A stretch of 64,000 nt of DNA from Fibrobacter sp. UWB4 (GTDB lineage: Bacteria; Fibrobacterota; Fibrobacteria; Fibrobacterales; Fibrobacteraceae), in assembly GCF_002210345.1 (NCBI RefSeq), contig NZ_MWQI01000008.1, forward strand, positions 62,001-126,000, read 5' to 3'. The first letter of the stretch is position 1. Each line of letters opens with the position of its first letter. Both the position numbers and the translations under genes were made by a program. Positions 15,790 through 25,174 of this stretch are shown here, one piece after another. The notes under the pieces were generated by a model. The model had not been told where the DNA came from. It saw only the letters and a program-made list of their open reading frames with translations, and made no database searches.

Positions 15790-16868
15790 ATTTTTTTCTC
15801 AAAAACCGGATTTTTTAAACCAACACACTTCATTATGTTACACCCCCAAGAATAACGTTGCAAAAATGCGCTAGCAACATACACCAATAAAACCATTATA
15901 ATCAAGCCCAAAAAAGGTTTAATCAACTGGGTTAAGCAAAACCTCGGCAAACGATTTAGAAGAAACGGAACGATTTGGATGTGGTAAAGGTAGATTATCA
16001 ACGAATTACAACCAACAAAAGCCACAATTCTTCTTTGCATAAATTTTAGCTTAAGTACATCTTTTATCAACCCATAAATCAGAATCAAAAAAGACACTTG
16101 CGTAAAAGGAGTAAGCAAAGTAAAATACGATAGTTTATTCAAATGATATCTAACAACAATGAAAAAAAGAAAAGCAACAAAAGAAGCTATCATGACCCAA
16201 TTATTCACTTTTTTTTCCATTCTATACTTTTTTATCAAAACACCAAATGCAAAATATCCAGCCCAATTAAAAATATTCAGATATTTTGTCATACCAAAGC
16301 CACCATAATCACCCCAAAAATGTACCTGTTCTAAAAATAACGAGCCAAACATTATAACGATTAAAGTCAATAAATATGGAGTTTTTCTGACAAATTTAAA
16401 TATAACAAGCATACTCAAATAAATGGTCATATAATAATGAATAGATCCAAGACCAATAAACCATTTAAAATAACCTACAACAGTTAAAGGATCTCCACAG
16501 ACAACAGCACCAAAGTAAGTAACAATAGATGCAATCACCCAAGGAATTATCACCGAATGCAGTTTTTTTTGCCAAAAAATTTTGCTATCATTTTCATCTC
16601 TATGATAATAATAACCACCAATTATAAAAAAAGCCGGAACACCAAATTGCGCAAAAACAGCCCATACATGAGTAATCAAACTTGACAAGTAATTACTATT
16701 ATCCATAATATTAACATGAGCTGCAACAACCGCTAAAATAGCAATACATCGAATAACATATACCAATTGGCTAATCTGTCTATCAGAAAGATCTCCACTA
16801 TCTAATTTTCCAGGCATTGTATAAGTATCCGATAAAGTCATCATATTTTTTTCAAAGTGTAAATACAT
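15786..16868 (-). CDS. Acyltransferase 3 family membrane protein
   Basis: A 360-residue integral membrane O-acyltransferase of the OafA/WecH/NodX type, with about ten hydrophobic segments. The family motif RCIAILAVVAAHV holds the essential His, followed by the FGVPAFFIIGGYYY segment. It probably adds acetyl or a similar group to the glycan on the periplasmic side or on the lipid-linked intermediate. The reading frame is complete, unlike three other acyltransferase genes of the locus. AT-rich. Its stop overlaps the wbjD start, so it was inserted cleanly into the operon between wbjC and wbjD. Confidence 0.85.
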   Translation of the reverse strand: MYLHFEKNMMTLSDTYTMPGKLDSGDLSDRQISQLVYVIRCIAILAVVAAHVNIMDNSNYLSSLITHVWAVFAQFGVPAFFIIGGYYYHRDENDSKIFWQKKLHSVIIPWVIASIVTYFGAVVCGDPLTVVGYFKWFIGLGSIHYYMTIYLSMLVIFKFVRKTPYLLTLIVIMFGSLFLEQVHFWGDYGGFGMTKYLNIFNWAGYFAFGVLIKKYRMEKKVNNWVMIASFVAFLFFIVVRYHLNKLSYFTLLTPFTQVSFLILIYGLIKDVLKLKFMQRRIVAFVGCNSLIIYLYHIQIVPFLLNRLPRFCLTQLIKPFLGLIIMVLLVYVASAFLQRYSWGCNIMKCVGLKNPVFEKKI

Positions 16869-16871
16869 TTA

Positions 16872-17819
16872 TTATATTAACTTATTTTTCAACCAATTGA
16901 AGAATACTCTAACAATTGGGAAATGTCTACTAGGCAAATTCAACAGCGAATAGATTTTCTTTTCTTCGGGAAATTTCTTGTGCTTAACATAGTATTTATA
17001 CAACAACATCATTCCATATTCTTTTTCGCCCGGCAAATGTAGAAAAACCATCTTATCATAGTAATAATCAGTGCTTACCAAATAAAACCGATGTGTCCAA
17101 TAAACATTCATATAGGGTCTTCCATCGACAATAGGAACTCCAGACTTTATTGCGGCAATTGAAGTAATAAATTCATCGCCCAATAAATTATCATTGCAAT
17201 AATTTTTCTCTTTTATTTTTTCGTATAAATTCAAACAATAATCAAAGAATCTCAGCAATTTATCCTTACTGCCACAAATAAGACCAGAGCCATATTTTAC
17301 GATTACAGGTTCATCTTCATATAGCAATTTATAAGCATTCAAAAATTGCGTTCTAATTGGATGATTAAAAGTAAAAGGGCCAGAAAGCATTACAACAGAT
17401 TTCTTTGATTCTTCTATCAAATCAGACAAGTCACCATTGCATACGACATCGCAATCTAATTGAATATAATAGTCATATTCTAGATTTCTTATTGCCCAAT
17501 TATATGAAGACAATTTAAAAAACGCTAAAGACCATTGATTTTCTTTTGGAAAAAGAAATTCATCAAAAGGAGCACGATAAACTCTTATGCCCTCTGATTC
17601 AAACAGAGCAATGGTTTCAGAATCTACACTAGCGTTTGTGACAATTCCGACGTTGATTTCAGGATTATGTTTTTTGGTGGTTTTCAAAGCAACAAAAGCA
17701 TTACATAAATATGTATGTAGCGAATTGTTAGTATCTTTGATATTAACCGAACCAACAAAGCCATCTTTTGATGCGATAGCACAAAAGACGAAGGCTTGAC
17801 TTTTTGATTTATTTGTCAT
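16872..17819 (-). CDS. Glycosyltransferase, GT-A fold (GT8-like)
   Basis: A 315-residue soluble or membrane-associated glycosyltransferase. The DxD-type motif is DCD at 122-124 in YIQLDCDVVCNGDL, and GDEFITSIAAI may be the second substrate site. It resembles GT8-like enzymes of capsule loci, but I cannot name donor or acceptor. The ATG overlaps the TGA of a leftover wbjC 3' end (17816-17872), so it once directly followed a different wbjC allele. AT-rich. Confidence 0.7.
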   Translation of the reverse strand: MTNKSKSQAFVFCAIASKDGFVGSVNIKDTNNSLHTYLCNAFVALKTTKKHNPEINVGIVTNASVDSETIALFESEGIRVYRAPFDEFLFPKENQWSLAFFKLSSYNWAIRNLEYDYYIQLDCDVVCNGDLSDLIEESKKSVVMLSGPFTFNHPIRTQFLNAYKLLYEDEPVIVKYGSGLICGSKDKLLRFFDYCLNLYEKIKEKNYCNDNLLGDEFITSIAAIKSGVPIVDGRPYMNVYWTHRFYLVSTDYYYDKMVFLHLPGEKEYGMMLLYKYYVKHKKFPEEKKIYSLLNLPSRHFPIVRVFFNWLKNKLI

Positions 17820-17872
17820 TTTACCACATTCTCCCCAAAGGTATCCGGGTGATTCGGGTCAAAGGATTCGTT
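17816..17872 (-). pseudogene. Remnant of a second wbjC 3' end
   Basis: Read on the minus strand this encodes NESFDPNHPDTFGENVVK and a stop, against NEQFNPNHPDTFGEKVVK at the end of the intact wbjC (18927-18986). About 48 of 57 nucleotides agree by eye, so it comes from a diverged allele. In both places the TGA overlaps the ATG of the next glycosyltransferase. The remnant begins abruptly after an A10 run (17874-17883). Confidence 0.85.
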
Positions 17873-17898
17873 CAAAAAAAAAACACAAAAAAAGCTAC

Positions 17899-18930
17899 CT
17901 ATTTTACAATGAGCCTATAAATAAAACACGTAAATATAAAAACAAATTTATGTCTAAAATTATACGTTAGCCAAGTTTTGAATTTATATTTAAACGAATC
18001 CCCATAAGGACGCTTAAACTTATTATCATCTAAAGAAACGCCTTCATCTTTTAATTCTGCAATAGCCTTTAGAGGCGACTTTTTATAAATCACGCAACTC
18101 CAAAGTATTTCTTGCATTACAGCAGAAATAGAGTTATAGTATAAACCGTCAAAAGGTATTTGATTTTTGAGCGTAAAACGTTTTATGTCACCAACCACAA
18201 ACAGCAAACTATTATAATAACGTCTCCAAGCAGAATCTTCTCTTAAGCGAATCTTTGCTGTCGTCGAATCATCATGCGTTCGAACATAATACAAGCCCTG
18301 TGCTGTAGCAGCCACCTCGCTATTTGTCAACTGTATGTATTTATAGTTAAATAAAAAATCTTCATTAAATTTCACACCAACGCTAAATCTCAAATTGTAT
18401 CTTTGAATTATTTCAGTTAAGAATAAATATCTCCAAACAGCCATTTTACAGGACTTTTCTTTTGACTGTATATAATATTCTCCATTAAAAGATTCAAGTT
18501 TATCTTGATTTAGTGTCGTTCCAAAATAAAAACATTTAAAATTCTTTTTTTCTACAAGACTGACAACACTTAAGTATAAATTATCGGTCAAATAATCATC
18601 CGAATCAACGAATGCAATATATTTACCGCAAGCCGAATCGAGTCCCTTATTTCTCGCAGCAGACACTCCTTGATTCTTTTGATTCAACAAATGAAAATTG
18701 TGATATTTTTCGCAATATGATAACGCAATTTCCGCAGATTTATCCGTTGATCCATCATTTACAATAAGAACTTCATATTCTTTATCGTTAAGTCCCTGTC
18801 TGGTCAAAGAGCTTAAACATTCGTCAAGATATTTCTCACAATTATATACGGGTACAATCACAGACAAAAGAATACCACTATTCTTTTTAACAAGACCACC
18901 ACTATTATTTTCTGTTGATACAGTATTCAT
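17899..18930 (-). CDS. Glycosyltransferase family 2
   Basis: A 343-residue GT-A enzyme that transfers a sugar from a nucleotide donor at the cytoplasmic membrane face. Motifs are SVIVPVYN (23-30), VNDGSTD (58-63 region) and the metal-binding DSDD at 109-112. Acceptor and donor are unknown. The C-terminus has a hydrophobic basic tail (HKFVFIFTCFIYRLIVK). Its start overlaps the wbjC stop (ATGA). AT-rich, unlike wbjC; together with the remnant downstream it looks like an inserted cassette. Confidence 0.88.
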   Translation of the reverse strand: MNTVSTENNSGGLVKKNSGILLSVIVPVYNCEKYLDECLSSLTRQGLNDKEYEVLIVNDGSTDKSAEIALSYCEKYHNFHLLNQKNQGVSAARNKGLDSACGKYIAFVDSDDYLTDNLYLSVVSLVEKKNFKCFYFGTTLNQDKLESFNGEYYIQSKEKSCKMAVWRYLFLTEIIQRYNLRFSVGVKFNEDFLFNYKYIQLTNSEVAATAQGLYYVRTHDDSTTAKIRLREDSAWRRYYNSLLFVVGDIKRFTLKNQIPFDGLYYNSISAVMQEILWSCVIYKKSPLKAIAELKDEGVSLDDNKFKRPYGDSFKYKFKTWLTYNFRHKFVFIFTCFIYRLIVK

Positions 18931-20144
18931 TTTACCACCTTCTCCCCAAAAGTATCGGGATGGTTCGGGTTAAATTGTTCGTTCGCCCACATGAGCGTCA
19001 CCAGGTTTTCGGTCTGCGAAAGATTGATAATGTTGTGCGTATAGCCCGGGAGCATATGCACAGCCTCGATCTTGTCGCCACTCACTTCGAATTTCATCAC
19101 TTCGTCCGTTCCAATCTTGCGTTCCTGAATCAGAGCACGACCGCTCACCACAATGAAGAATTCCCACTTGCTGTGGTGCCAGTGTTCACCCTTGGTGATT
19201 CCCGGCTTGGACACATTCACGCTGAACTGGCCGCAATTTACCGTCTTCAAAAGTTCGGTAAAGCTACCGCGGGCATCCACGTTCATCTTGAGCGGGAACG
19301 AGACCTTTTCCTTGGGCAAGTAGCTCAAGTAGGTGGAGTATAGCTTTTTCTCGAAACTGTTGTTCGGGATTTCCGGCATCACGAGCGTATTCGGCTGGTC
19401 GTGGAACTTGTTGAGCAAATCCACAATGGCACCGAGCTTGATTTTATGGACCGTCGGCACATGGCAATAGACACTTTCGGCGGAGTCCCGTTCGCAAGGC
19501 ACAACATTAATTCCGTCAAATGCGCAATAGTGTTCCCCACCTTGCAAAGCGGCAATCATTTCTTCAACAAGGTCATCGATGTAGAGGAGTTCCATATCGA
19601 CATTCGGGTCGTTCACCTGAATCGGCAAGTCGTTCGCGATGTTATTGCAGAAAGTCGCCACCGCGCTGTTGTAGTTCGGGCGGCACCACTTACCGAACAA
19701 GTTCGGGAAACGGTACACCAAAACCTTCGCGCTAGTTTCACGGCTGTATTCAAAGAACAGCTCCTCGCCCGCTTTTTTACTGCGGCCATATTCGCTATTG
19801 CCAAAACGGCCCGCAAGCGTCGCCTGGATGCTACTGCTGAGCATCACCGGACACAAATTTTTGTGGCGCTTGAGCGTTTCCAGAAGGTCGCTAGCAAAAC
19901 CGAAGTTACCCGCCATAAACTCGCTGTTATCCTTCGGACGGTTCACTCCAGCAAGGTTGAACACAAAGTCCGCATGCATGCAGGCTTCATCAAGCTCTGC
20001 CAAGGTCGAATCGATATCGTATTCGTAGATATCGCCAATGACCAAATCACCACGCGTGCGGTCCTTGCCATCACGGATATTCTTGAGCGCAGCCACCAAG
20101 TTGCGGCCCACAAAGCCCTTTGCGCCAGTCACCAATATATTCAT
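18927..20144 (-). CDS. wbjC: WbjC/FnlB-type bifunctional reductase-epimerase (UDP-L-FucNAc synthesis)
   Basis: A 405-residue two-domain enzyme like Cap5F/WbjC/FnlB. Residues 1-280 are an SDR domain (MNILVTGAKGFVGRNL, YGRSKKAGEELF with YxxxK-type residues). Residues about 290-405 are a cupin (KGEHWHHSKWEFFIVVSGRA, PGYTHNI). The cupin epimerises and the SDR reduces the 4-keto intermediate made by WbjB, giving the UDP-L-PneNAc/L-talose type product that WbjD then converts to UDP-L-FucNAc. AAAGG precedes the ATG. GC content is high relative to the genes downstream. An interspersed repeat separates it from wbjB. Confidence 0.92.
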   Translation of the reverse strand: MNILVTGAKGFVGRNLVAALKNIRDGKDRTRGDLVIGDIYEYDIDSTLAELDEACMHADFVFNLAGVNRPKDNSEFMAGNFGFASDLLETLKRHKNLCPVMLSSSIQATLAGRFGNSEYGRSKKAGEELFFEYSRETSAKVLVYRFPNLFGKWCRPNYNSAVATFCNNIANDLPIQVNDPNVDMELLYIDDLVEEMIAALQGGEHYCAFDGINVVPCERDSAESVYCHVPTVHKIKLGAIVDLLNKFHDQPNTLVMPEIPNNSFEKKLYSTYLSYLPKEKVSFPLKMNVDARGSFTELLKTVNCGQFSVNVSKPGITKGEHWHHSKWEFFIVVSGRALIQERKIGTDEVMKFEVSGDKIEAVHMLPGYTHNIINLSQTENLVTLMWANEQFNPNHPDTFGEKVVK

Positions 20145-20172
20145 AATAAACCTTTTTTAGTTCAACACCGTT

Positions 20173-20214
20173 ACTGGATCCTTCGACTCCGCTTGCGCTT
20201 CGCTCAGGATGACG
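20173..20214. repeat. Interspersed repeat between wbjB and wbjC
   Basis: ACTGGATCCTTCGACTCCGC continues into TTGCGCTTCGCTCAGGATGACG, a full member of the family. It is the last copy before a 33 kb stretch without any. Confidence 0.8.
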
Positions 20215-20223
20215 TTGGAGGGA

Positions 20224-21276
20224 TTATTTCTCCGCCTTGGCGAGTTCTTCGCGGATGTACTGGAGCGAGAGTAGTTTTTCCTTAACTTGTTCAACATTCA
20301 AGAGCTTGGTATTGCTGGAGTTGAATTCAGTGAGCGTGTTGCGTTCCGTATCGCCCTTGCTGAAGTACTTGTCGTAGTTCAGGCCACGCTTGTCGCAGGG
20401 CACACGGTAGAAGTTTCCGAGGTCAATCGCATGGGCACATTCTTCGTTCGTGAGGAGCGTTTCGTACATCTTTTCGCCGTGACGGATACCGATGACCTTG
20501 ATGGCATTCTTGTCGCCACCGAAAAGCTCACACACAGCTTCTGCCTGAGTCTGGATTGTGCAAGCCGGAGCCTTTTGCACCAAGATATCGCCCGAGACGC
20601 CGTTTTCAAAAGCGAACAGCACCAAGTCCACCGCTTCGTCAAGACTCATGATAAAGCGCGTCATAGAACCTTCGGTTATGGTAATCGGCTGGCCATTGCG
20701 AATCTGGTCGATCCACAGCGGAATCACGGAACCACGGCTGCACATCACGTTACCATAACGTGTGCAACAAATTTTTGTCTTTTCCGGGCTCACCGTGCGG
20801 GACTTGGCCACAATGACCTTTTCCATCATTGCCTTGCTCGTACCCATCGCATTTACCGGATAAGCGGCCTTGTCCGTGCTCAAGCAAACCACATTTTTGA
20901 CTCCTTCTTCGATGGCGGCGGTCAACACGTTGTCCGTACCGAACACGTTGGTCTTAACAGCTTCGAGCGGGAAAAATTCGCAGCTCGGCACCTGCTTGAG
21001 GGCCGCCGCGTGGAAAATGTAGTCCACCCCGTGCATGGCATTCTTGACACTCTGGAGGTCGCGCACGTCACCAATGTAAAACTTGATTTTGTCTGCTACT
21101 TCCGACATTTTCGCCTGAAACTCGTGACGCATGTCATCCTGTTTTTTTTCATCACGGCTGAAAATACGGATTTCCCCAATATCGGTCTGGAGGAAGCGGT
21201 TAAGAACGGCATTGCCGAAACTACCTGTACCACCAGTAATCAAGAGCGTCTTACCACAGAAGATGGAATTTGACAT
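20224..21276 (-). CDS. wbjB: WbjB/FnlA/CapE-type UDP-GlcNAc 4,6-dehydratase 5-epimerase
   Basis: First committed enzyme of UDP-L-FucNAc synthesis, converting UDP-GlcNAc to the L-arabino 4-keto-6-deoxy sugar. An extended SDR of 350 residues: GGTGSFGNAV (15-24) binds NAD(P), AAALKQVPSCEFFP (91-103) is the family signature, and STDKAAYP holds Asp135-Lys136. The usual SDR tyrosine is replaced by Met144 in MGTSK, the MxxxK arrangement of CapE-type enzymes. AAGGA precedes the ATG. Nothing is cotranscribed upstream (the next genes are on the plus strand), so a promoter must lie in 21277-21522, which is AT-rich and otherwise empty. Confidence 0.92.
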   Translation of the reverse strand: MSNSIFCGKTLLITGGTGSFGNAVLNRFLQTDIGEIRIFSRDEKKQDDMRHEFQAKMSEVADKIKFYIGDVRDLQSVKNAMHGVDYIFHAAALKQVPSCEFFPLEAVKTNVFGTDNVLTAAIEEGVKNVVCLSTDKAAYPVNAMGTSKAMMEKVIVAKSRTVSPEKTKICCTRYGNVMCSRGSVIPLWIDQIRNGQPITITEGSMTRFIMSLDEAVDLVLFAFENGVSGDILVQKAPACTIQTQAEAVCELFGGDKNAIKVIGIRHGEKMYETLLTNEECAHAIDLGNFYRVPCDKRGLNYDKYFSKGDTERNTLTEFNSSNTKLLNVEQVKEKLLSLQYIREELAKAEK

Positions 21277-21522
21277 AAAAAGTCCTTCTTATAATTTTTG
21301 CAAGAAAAATGTAGTAAAAATAAGAGGAGTTTTAGAAAAATAATCAAAGCATCTTAAGTAACCAAGAGGTTTACGCCCCAAACCAACCCATAAACAGTAT
21401 CTTACACTTCAGACCTTCGAGGTCAGTCTTATCTAAAAAAACAAAAGCACCTCTTTACATTTTTACTAAAAAAAAATACCTTTTTATTACAAAACTTACA
21501 TCAAAAAACTTAAAATGCAAAA

Positions 21523-21816
21523 ATGAACATCGCTTTTCTCATATCAGTATATAAAGATCCCGCTCAGCTAAAAAGACTTATTAACGCACTACAAGGGGAC
21601 GGTTCACATTTTTTCATTCATGTTGATAAAAAAGTAGATATAAGTTCTTTTTTACAAATTTGCCCCGAATTCCATGCTGACAACCAATCTTTAACGTACC
21701 TAGAAAAGAGATTCCCTGTATATTGGGGTGGTTTTAGTCAATTTAAGTTAATTGCAAGGAAATTCGCATCAAACAAATCAGAGAAATTAATCGAAAAATT
21801 GCAAAAACAGTGGTAA
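21523..21816 (+). pseudogene. Truncated core-2/I-branching type glycosyltransferase (GT14-like)
   Basis: The first about 78 codons match the N-terminus of bacterial GT14 proteins: MNIAFLISVYKDPAQLKRLI, HFFIHVDKK and RFPVYWGGFSQ. The family usually has about 300 residues; here homology stops after GGFSQ, and an unrelated lysine-rich tail ends at 97. The next gene starts 47 bp later. The fragment is on the plus strand, opposite to almost the whole locus, and marks a rearrangement point. Confidence 0.7.
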
Positions 21817-21863
21817 AGATTAAGTGAGAAAGAACTACCTTCAAAAAAAAACAAGGACAAAAG

Positions 21864-22910
21864 ATGGAAAGACAATCAAATTTTGAATTATTGAGAATTA
21901 TACTAATAATATTCGTAATAGCTTTACATTACAATTCTAGCATAGCATTTTCATTTATTAACGAAGCGTCCTTCATAAACAAAGCTTTTCTATACAGCAT
22001 TGAATCCTTTTCATTATGCGCTGTTAATGCGTTCGTATGTTTATCAGGATTTTTCTTATCCGGCAAAAGTAAAATAAACATTAGCAAGATTATCCATTTA
22101 TTCCTTATATTTTTTGCATTTAGAATATTTGTTTATATACCAACTTCTATAGTTCATCATAATTTTCAAATAAAAGAAGTAATACTATGTTTCTTTCCCA
22201 ACAACTATTACGCCAATTTATATAGTGTAGTCTTCCTACTTTCTCCTTTTTTAAACCTAATCACAAACAATCTAACACAGAAAAAAAATAGGACATTTCT
22301 CATATTACTAATATTCCTATTTTCAATACTCCCAACTATTACAGATTACATATATCCAACACTTTTCAACAACAACCAGCCAACATCAATATCAGCAATT
22401 TCAAAATTTGGGAATGGACGAGGATTCACCCTAATAAACTTCATTTTACTTTATTACATAGGAAGTTATATAGCAAGAATGAAATACAAATCGATTAACA
22501 AGCCACTATTCATTTACCTTTTTTCATCCCTATCAATATTTTTATTAATGTTCATAAACCGTCCCGCTGTAATTTCATACTGCAACATATTTGTAATATT
22601 ACAAGCAGCATCATTAATCATTCTTTTTTCTAATATTAATCTTCAAAGCAAAGCTGTCAATTTTATAGCCAAAAGTGTTTGGGGTATATACGTCATACAC
22701 ATTTCATTTATCGAAATCTATTGTAAATATTTCCGATTTAACATAAATGATAGTTTATCATCTCTATCAATACACTTTTCGACCTGCATAATTTCTGTTT
22801 TTATTTGTTCCCTGTTATGGGATAAAATATGTACAATCATTTTAAAGCCAATAGAACAACTCTTTAGCAAAATCAAATTATTCAACAGATTCATTAGCGT
22901 AAAAGAGTAA
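21864..22910 (+). CDS. Acyltransferase 3 family membrane protein, plus strand
   Basis: A 348-residue, very hydrophobic, very AT-rich protein with about ten membrane segments. RQSNFELLRIILIIFVIALH is the N-terminal family pattern with the conserved His, followed by VNAFVCLSGFFLSGK. It is a likely O-acetyltransferase for the surface glycan. AAGGA precedes the ATG. The frame is intact. It is one of only two frames in the locus on the plus strand. Confidence 0.82.
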   Translation: MERQSNFELLRIILIIFVIALHYNSSIAFSFINEASFINKAFLYSIESFSLCAVNAFVCLSGFFLSGKSKINISKIIHLFLIFFAFRIFVYIPTSIVHHNFQIKEVILCFFPNNYYANLYSVVFLLSPFLNLITNNLTQKKNRTFLILLIFLFSILPTITDYIYPTLFNNNQPTSISAISKFGNGRGFTLINFILLYYIGSYIARMKYKSINKPLFIYLFSSLSIFLLMFINRPAVISYCNIFVILQAASLIILFSNINLQSKAVNFIAKSVWGIYVIHISFIEIYCKYFRFNINDSLSSLSIHFSTCIISVFICSLLWDKICTIILKPIEQLFSKIKLFNRFISVKE

Positions 22911-23066
22911 TCAAGATGTTTAAAGCAACGTTCCATTTCAGCATAAACACAATCAAAAAAAAACACACTTATGTAAACAAGTATGTTTCGCCATCGGAGT
23001 AGAAAAATGAATTAAGCAAACATCCATCACTATAAATGACGTAATCAATAAAATAACAATCATTTT

Positions 23067-24058
23067 TCACCATTTCCTTAAAAACAGCCTTTTGGGTACT
23101 AGCAACACTTTTTTCATTTCTTTATCTACAAAATCAGAAAAACAAAGAAATATAACAAATAAAGGCACCAGAACAGCATACGAAACATATCCATACCAGC
23201 AATGCATAAAAGGTCTCAAAAAGCACCAACATACAGGGAATACAATCGACATATGTAGTAGGTAAACATTCATTGTTCGAGTTCCATACTGAGTGAACCA
23301 ATATTTTTTATTTGGCATAATTGCAATTAAAGAAACAGACATCACCGTAGTCAAAGCATAATTAGTCCACCTCATTCCAAAAACAAGCAAATTAAATCCA
23401 TGTGTTTCAGTAAAACCCGTGCCGTACGAAAAACCATAAAATTTCAACGAAATAAAAAAATAAGCAAGCAAACAAAAAAACATTAACACATAGCCCATTT
23501 TTCTATCTATACGTAAATTATTTTTTTCAAAAAGATTCCTAAAGTAAAAAACACATAAAAAGATACAACGCGACAGCTATCCAAAATATTATTTGAAATA
23601 AATTTAAAGCCACAAATAAATGTCATCGCCATGGCGATAAAAATCAATTTTTTTTCATCATATTTTTTCAAAAAAACAGGCGTAATGATGTTATATATAA
23701 ACAAAGCCCATAAGTACCACATCGCGAATCCAGATTTTGGAGATATTCCATTTGGATACGCTCCCGAAAGTATTCCTACTAAATAATTTACAATTGAGAA
23801 GATAATGCAAGGATACAAAAAACGTTCTATTAAATAGCTGATAGATCTTTCTTTATAAAAGTAACCTGAAATCAGCGTAAACAAAGGCATTGTAAACGTC
23901 ATTATAAAAATCCACAAGAACTGAATCCAATATTCCATTTGAAGCTGATACACGTTAACGCAATGGGTTATTACAACCATTACCATCAATACCACTTTCA
24001 GATTATCCCAAAGATAAATCCTTGACCCTTGTTCCATACTAATTATAACACACTCCAT
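23067..24058 (-). pseudogene. Acyltransferase (fucose 4-O-acetylase-like) split by a frameshift in an A7 run
   Basis: Two minus-strand frames form one gene. The first (24058 to 23507, 183 codons) starts with the acyltransferase pattern YLWDNLKVVLMVMVVITHC and ends FFTLGIFLKKIIYV. The second (ATG at 23498, to 23067, 143 codons) holds the C-terminal membrane segments. At the A7 run 23521-23527 one extra A would give LKKNNLRIDRKMGY and join them into about 328 residues, normal for the family. An internal start at 24037 (MEQGSRIYLWDN) is possible. Either a phase-off gene, a recent pseudogene or a sequencing error. Confidence 0.75.
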
Positions 24059-24189
24059 CCATCACAAATACTTGTCCTACAATTTTATTCGCTGCGTCCT
24101 GAAACAAATACTTTATTCCGACAAAACGACTGCTTGGGTTTACATAAGAAACATATAGTGTTAAAATCTATGATAAAAAATTTTTAAAT

Positions 24190-25173
24190 TCAAGAACACA
24201 AATGCAATCTTTCCAGCACTTTTCTCGTGAAAACACATCTTCCCTTTTTATTCAAGAAGAAGGAATTAAAATACAATTCATCTTTTTGAAAAGTTTCTTC
24301 TTTGCTATAATCTAATAAGGGAATATCGCGTCCAACAGAACGAAGATATCCATATATATACGTTTCTTCAAATCTTGGGGTGTAGTATTGAGACAAATGC
24401 TTTGTTACAGGAGGAATCACATAAACAGGTTTATAAGTTCTTTCTATGCAAAAGTCTATCAATTCACGCATTAGTTTGATTCGGTATTCGCGACCTACCT
24501 GATTATCTTCTGTTAGAGGTGCCTCAAAATCGTCAATGGAAAATTGTTTTTTCCATCCGTCAATCCAACGTTTGGCATCAGCTTCTAATTGAGTGCCTGA
24601 CATGGGATTTTTTTCCAAATTTTCTTTTGACTTTGAATTTGATGCAATGTGTTCTTTACCTAGCCAATGCTTGATAACGGATTTAATTGCAGGCTTGCCC
24701 ATTAAAATAGGATATTGAGTATATAGGCGAGCCTTTTTTATTTCAACTGGTTGAATGGGGTCTTGTGCGTCAATCTTTAAATATTTCATGGCATCTCTAA
24801 CGCCTGTCGTTTTGTTTAATCCTGTAAACGGCATTATTGTGATAAGAACAATTCCGCCTTTTTTCAGGATAGAATGATAGTTGCGCAGCAGATTAAAGTC
24901 TTCTAAAAGTGTTTGGGGTTGCTGAGCCCAATTCATGGCTTTGATGTTAAATCCAGAGTAATCAAAAGCCCATTTACCTCCGCTACTACCTAGATTGATT
25001 AAGTCAAAATTACGTTCTTCATGTTTACGATACCAGTTGTTGTCTGGGTATGTTTCGCCGTCGATTCCTACAAAGAACCCTTTATACCATTCCGTTGCGT
25101 AAATAGGTTTGCTGAGTATTTTTAATGGAATCAATGCAATATGTTTTAATTTACGAAAAATCTTTCTTATCAT
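24190..25173 (-). CDS. Unrecognised SGNH-like protein of the polysaccharide locus
   Basis: A 327-residue protein from the ATG at 25173, chosen because the longer frame would overlap the upstream gene by 50 bp. NLGSSGGKWAFDYSG resembles the block I of SGNH/DltD-like esterases with a candidate Ser, and the end DELYFNSFFLNKKGRCVFT may correspond to the late block; I cannot point to the Asp-x-x-His dyad. No signal peptide, but residues 1-25 are basic and hydrophobic and may anchor it. By context it could modify or esterify the glycan. It is the last complete gene of the long operon segment. Confidence 0.5.
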   Translation of the reverse strand: MIRKIFRKLKHIALIPLKILSKPIYATEWYKGFFVGIDGETYPDNNWYRKHEERNFDLINLGSSGGKWAFDYSGFNIKAMNWAQQPQTLLEDFNLLRNYHSILKKGGIVLITIMPFTGLNKTTGVRDAMKYLKIDAQDPIQPVEIKKARLYTQYPILMGKPAIKSVIKHWLGKEHIASNSKSKENLEKNPMSGTQLEADAKRWIDGWKKQFSIDDFEAPLTEDNQVGREYRIKLMRELIDFCIERTYKPVYVIPPVTKHLSQYYTPRFEETYIYGYLRSVGRDIPLLDYSKEETFQKDELYFNSFFLNKKGRCVFTRKVLERLHLCS

Positions 25174-25174
25174 A

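Noticed and set aside
17874-17883. A10 run as a phase-variation tract
   Set aside because: It lies between two genes next to the wbjC remnant and is outside any reading frame.
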